From: Chionis minor | Lineage: Eukaryota > Chordata > Aves > Charadriiformes > Chionididae | Assembly (NCBI GenBank): GCA_013398295.1 | Contig: VZSF01009038.1 | Location: forward strand, 119,084-183,083 | Direction: 5' to 3' | Length of the DNA stretch: 64,000 bases | Shown here: one piece after another, positions 60,340 through 64,000 of the stretch | Layout of the letters: every line of letters starts with the position of its first letter | Position numbering within the stretch: the first letter of the stretch is position 1 | Translations under genes and position numbers: made by a program | The notes under the pieces: generated by a model | The model's database searches: none | Told to the model about the DNA's origin: nothing | The model's input: the letters and a program-made list of their open reading frames with translations, nothing else

Positions 60340-61080
60340 CATCTCAGACCGCTGCCGAAATCCCAGTGTAAACATCTGCGGCGTGAGAGGGAGGAGGAGG
60401 AGATCCCTCTCCGGGGCTCAGTTGAAGAGTTCAAGCTCTCCGTGATCACTTCTGGCTCCCGCAGAACCTCCTGGAGCGGGCGGCGGAGAAGCGCCCAGCT
60501 GCTCCGAAACGCCGGCCCCTGCGGTACCGCATAATTCCCCCTCCCTGTTCCCGGGGCCGCTGCGCTTCCCTCACACAATGTCCCGAATTGTGCCGGGATA
60601 AAGCGGCCCACACAACGCCCGCATTCACACCCGGCTCAGGCCAGCAGCGCCGCGGAAGTCCCCTCCGTCCCCACGCCGCCACCGCCGCGACATCTGGGGC
60701 CGGAGATCCGGAGGCTGCCCTCACCAGCAGAAAGGGGCAAGTGGCCTTTCCAACGGGGAAAACGCTCTTACTCTGAGTGGGGTGGGATTTTTTTTCCCCC
60801 CGCCTCTCCCTCCTTTCTTTCATCCTAATCCACTTGTTCGACCAGGGCAAGTGTCAAGGCAAGGCCAGCGGCGGCACGCAGACCCTCCCGGCTCCGCTGC
60901 CAGCGGTCATTAATCCCCCCGGGGAGCCGAGCGTACCGCAAAATAATAATCATCATTATAAAGAGGCAGCCGGAGCCGAGGGAAGAGCTTTCCCGACACC
61001 GTGTGACCCCGCTCCACTTCCCCAGGGACACAAAGCGCTTCACCAGACCCCTGTCGAGCTGCCGGCCGGGGGTGGAAGGA
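60340..61080. promoter_or_regulatory. Candidate CpG island
   Basis: By hand count there are about 28 CpG steps within 60481-60720, including GCGCCGCGG near 60647-60655 and CACGCCGCCACCGCCGCGA near 60672-60690. CpG-dense sequence continues to about 61080. In vertebrate genomes such a segment usually marks a promoter, often for a housekeeping or developmental gene. No TATA box, start codon context or first exon can be assigned, and direction is unknown. A neighbouring gene may lie beyond the right end of the window or use this as an alternative promoter. Confidence 0.5.
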
Positions 61081-61893
61081 GCAGCTCTGGGATTTGGGTT
61101 CCCCATTTCCAACCCTGCTCCTTTCTAACGCATCCGACTGCAACAGAAATTAAAGCCACGGGATAACATTTTACGCTTGGCACCAGGAACAAGGACAATC
61201 TCGCCCTGACATTTAATACCACAAATACTTATGCTTCCACATCGCTCTGCACCAGCAGCAAAAAGCCCCGTCATTCCCCTACCTCCGGCGGCGTCTCCCA
61301 ACATTTGGCACGCTGCGGGGCAGAGCCCGGGGGACGCTCATTACATTTGTGATCCCTGAGCTCCCAGGTGGCATTTACAGGCGTTCTCCCGTTATCCGCA
61401 CCCGCGGGTGGGACGCCCAGCACTTTTCATCGTAGGAGTTGGTACAAAGCACAGCGTGGGGGTGCACTGAGGGATGACCCGTGTGCGCACACGCATTTCC
61501 CTAGGTCGTTCCCGGTTTTTGGAGCACTTGCCCTCAGTAGCCGCCCTGCTTATTTGCAGCTGAAGTCACGGGAAAATAACTAGAAGCTTGGAAAGGAGCA
61601 AGCAAAACATGCAAAACGCAGCGCCCGAGGGAAACCCAGCTGCAGAGGGGCTGCACCCTCCCTGTGCGACACCCCCCGGGGGTGCAGGGGCACCTCGGCC
61701 AGCAGGTACCGCGGCTGCACCCCCTGCACCCCCTCACTTTGGAAAAGGTTCCCGGAGTCACCAAGCGTCGGCTCTGACACCGGAGCGACGGCTCCCAGCC
61801 ATTCTCCCACCGCTGCATCCCTCCTGCTCCCTGGGTGACCCACCGACCCCCCCCCCAGGAGGTGGTGGCAGCTCTTCAGGCTCCTTTCCAGGC

Positions 61894-61941
61894 GTTCACC
61901 ATCCTGCTCCTTGTTCCGTTCACCATCCTGCTCCTTGCTCC
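61894..61941. repeat. Two-copy 24-bp tandem duplication
   Basis: Copies at 61894-61917 and 61918-61941 start GTTCACCATCCTGCTCCTTG and differ at one base (TTCC against CTCC at the end). A recent local duplication with no visible functional meaning. Confidence 0.9.
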
Positions 61942-63580
61942 ACAGGGCACGAGGTGTGACCCCAGGGACACATCTCAGCGCCTTGAACCCCAAGTCCCCG
62001 GCAAGCACACACTCCCCCCCCCACCCCCAGCCAGGACAGTTTGGCACTAAGGAAAGAGGGATGGAAATCTGCTCTCCGCTCTCACAAAACTCCCACATTT
62101 TGATGAGCTGCCGCTTATCTGCTTAAAAATGCTCCGTGCCCACGCCGGCCTTCTCATTTAGCCGTTTCTTCTCTAGTGACTTGAAGTTCGGTGAAAGGAT
62201 AACGATCATGTTCTGAATACCTACATTTTCTGCTTTATTAACGGTGCAAGCCATGCATAATTTAAAGGGGAGGAAAAGTGCATGCAGCACTTGAGTTTTT
62301 CCAGATTATTTCGCCAAGAAAACAAGCCGGGCAAAGGAGAGGGAAGGAATTGCGCACCTTGCCGGGGATTTCAGCAGCTCTGCTCTCCCCACCATTCCCT
62401 GAGGGAGCAGCGTGCAGCACGGAGCAGGAGTTGGTGGGCACCTGCCCTGGCTCCATCACCGACCTGCTCTCCGGCCTTGGGAATCTGCTCCCAGCGGCGA
62501 TGCCTCCGTTCCCCCCCCGCACAGGTTCAGCCGTACAAGCGAGCGACTTTTTAATGGCAGCTTTGCTATCCAGAAGCGCCAGAGACAAGTTAACGGCGAG
62601 ATGTGCGGCCAGCCGTCCTGGGATACCCGTTTACTTTTCCGTATGAGCCAGGAATAAGCAGAAGTGGACCGTTTATTTTGCATTTAAAGGCACCAAAACA
62701 GCTCCCACGTGCTGCTGCTGGGGGCGGACGTGCACGACTGTGCTGGCGCAAGGCAGAGCCGAGAGGTCCGTCTCCAAACCTCCCGTAGCGGCAGGGGAGC
62801 ACCCACGGCACCCGGCGGAGCTTGGGCAGAGCACATCACCAGTGGGACCCCGTCCCGGGGACACGGGTCCTCCTGCGGGAGACACACGGCCTCGATGGGA
62901 GGAATTGGGGAGAAGTCGGAGTGGCTGAGGGCACCTGAAGGATGGGTCTGAGAGAGCTGGAAAGCAGCAAGTTCTCCGTGCAGGGCTGGGGAAGGCGGCA
63001 CGGCTCGGGATGGCCAGGCACCGTGGCGTGCTCCTAAGGCTCATGAAGTGGAGCAACACCTCGAGCCTTCCCTACGGAGGAGGCTGCGGGATGCTCTGCT
63101 GTCGGAAGGGACGACGGCATTTCAGGGTATTGGCACAAAAGGAAGGAACAAGTGGGTTAAGTCAGCAAAACATCTTCCTGACTGCTCCACTCTCGGAAGC
63201 AGAGCTCTACAGATCTGGAAATCTTCAGTATGAGACAATAAAAGTTGTTGAGATCCCACAAACCTGTTTTCCCAAAGCAACAAGGACCAAGCAGGTTCCC
63301 TCGCCCCCGCTGGGGCCCCCTTATGGTAACGGCACTCAGGGAGGGCACTTCCTTCGGAACCTCCTTCCTCAAAATGGCCCTGCAGCCTGGAGCAGGCTCC
63401 CCATGGCATTCCAGGCGTACCCTGGGCTCGGTTTTTTGTTGGGGTTGGGGTTTTTTTGGCGGAGCTCTGCCCGCTTTCCCAAACCGACCTTCGGGAGTCA
63501 ACGGAGGAACACAAATACACACATTCCCACGAAACGGGTTTCAAATCTAGCGCAGCCACATACGACTGACTTGACACCAC

Positions 63581-63607
63581 TGTGTGTGTGTGTGTGTGTG
63601 TGTGTGT
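63581..63607. repeat. TG dinucleotide microsatellite
   Basis: Thirteen uninterrupted TG units plus a final T. Alternating purine-pyrimidine, so it is also Z-DNA-prone and likely polymorphic. Confidence 0.96.
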
Positions 63608-64000
63608 CCCCTCCCAATTCCCCAGCCCTTCACCCAGCAGCCTCCTCACCCCAAAACAGGCGTTACATGAAAAGGCATCGGTGCCAAAGAGAAGCCTTAC
63701 TACAAATCCGCGTGTGCCATCGCCCGCGCGTCGATGCCGGCGTGCCGGCGAGGGCAAGGGCTCCTTTTCCCGTAGGCCCCCACAAAACACGCTCTGCCTG
63801 AACAAGCCCTCTCCTATTCCCCACCGCGGCCGCTATTCCAGCTCTTCCAACAATATGTGCCTGTGTCTCGGGGAAAGCAGGGAGCCCCGGCGCTGCCCAG
63901 ATCTGCCCGTTAGAAATCCACCCACTGCCAGCAGAAGCCTTCGGATATTTTCAATTACACTGAAATTTTGTAAAATTAATACCGGGAAAAAAAAAAGGGG

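Larger units (their letters stand above)
61081..64000. other. GC-rich unique DNA to window end
   Basis: It contains a two-copy 24-bp tandem duplication (61894-61941), C-runs near 61847-61857 and 62010-62020, and a TG microsatellite (63581-63607). Long open frames lie on both strands of 63010-63805. The plus one starts with ATG in a good context (GGGATGG at 63010) and runs 263 codons, but the TG repeat produces its CVCVCVCV run and the minus strand is open too. I see no domain and do not call a gene. Confidence 0.5.

Noticed and set aside
63122..63805. 227-codon minus-strand open frame
   Set aside because: Includes a translated CA repeat and lies opposite another open frame. Low stop frequency explains both.
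1..64000. Endogenous retrovirus, LTR or DNA transposon
   Set aside because: I found no paired LTRs, gag/pol/env-like frames or terminal inverted repeats with a transposase. The only polymerase sequence present is CR1.
1..64000. CRISPR array
   Set aside because: The only regular array is the 30-bp tandem repeat, which has no spacers and no cas genes, in what is evidently animal DNA.

Overview
The window looks like nuclear DNA from a bird, or less likely another sauropsid. The basis is at least seventeen 5'-truncated CR1 LINE fragments on both strands, several ending in the CR1 tail repeat ATTCTATG. They cover roughly a tenth of the window. Nothing bacterial, plasmid-like or viral is visible. 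Species cannot be told from the sequence. I found no protein-coding exon of a host gene that I recognise, no tRNA, rRNA or known ncRNA, and no CRISPR array. The window is best read as intergenic or long-intron sequence, and most of the short open frames in it are chance.

Layout. 1-16 kb is AT-rich to mixed unique DNA with five CR1 pieces, homopolymer runs and a perfect 13-bp inverted repeat at 8169-8200. At 16464-17410 lies the most striking feature: a head-to-tail array of a 30-bp unit, with 30 copies that are letter-for-letter identical. It starts directly after a single N and sits inside a CpG-rich segment (about 16.07-17.78 kb). The unit length is a multiple of three and carries no stop, so the array creates artificial open frames of over 300 codons on both strands. 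From 18 to 27 kb there are five CR1 pieces, including the best preserved one (19204-20168, uninterrupted C-terminal reverse-transcriptase frame with FADD). The piece at 21746-21895 also starts at a single N. From 27 to 37 kb there is a 10-kb stretch with no repeat I can recognise. From 37 to 48 kb there are five more CR1 pieces. From 48 to 56.6 kb there are a 34-bp alternating purine-pyrimidine tract, a 375-codon stop-free stretch of unknown meaning (49258-50382), paired palindromes at 51110-51130, and two decayed CR1 pieces. From 56.6 kb to the end the sequence becomes GC- and CpG-rich, with a CpG-island-like core near 60.34-61.08 kb that may mark a promoter.

No gene network can be described. 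The CR1 copies are dead on arrival (5' truncated), fall into at least four groups by their 3' ends, and so record several separate waves of insertion. The items most worth following up are the homogenised 30-bp array with its helically spaced A-tracts and adjoining assembly gap, the long open frame at 49.3-50.4 kb, and the two CpG-rich segments.
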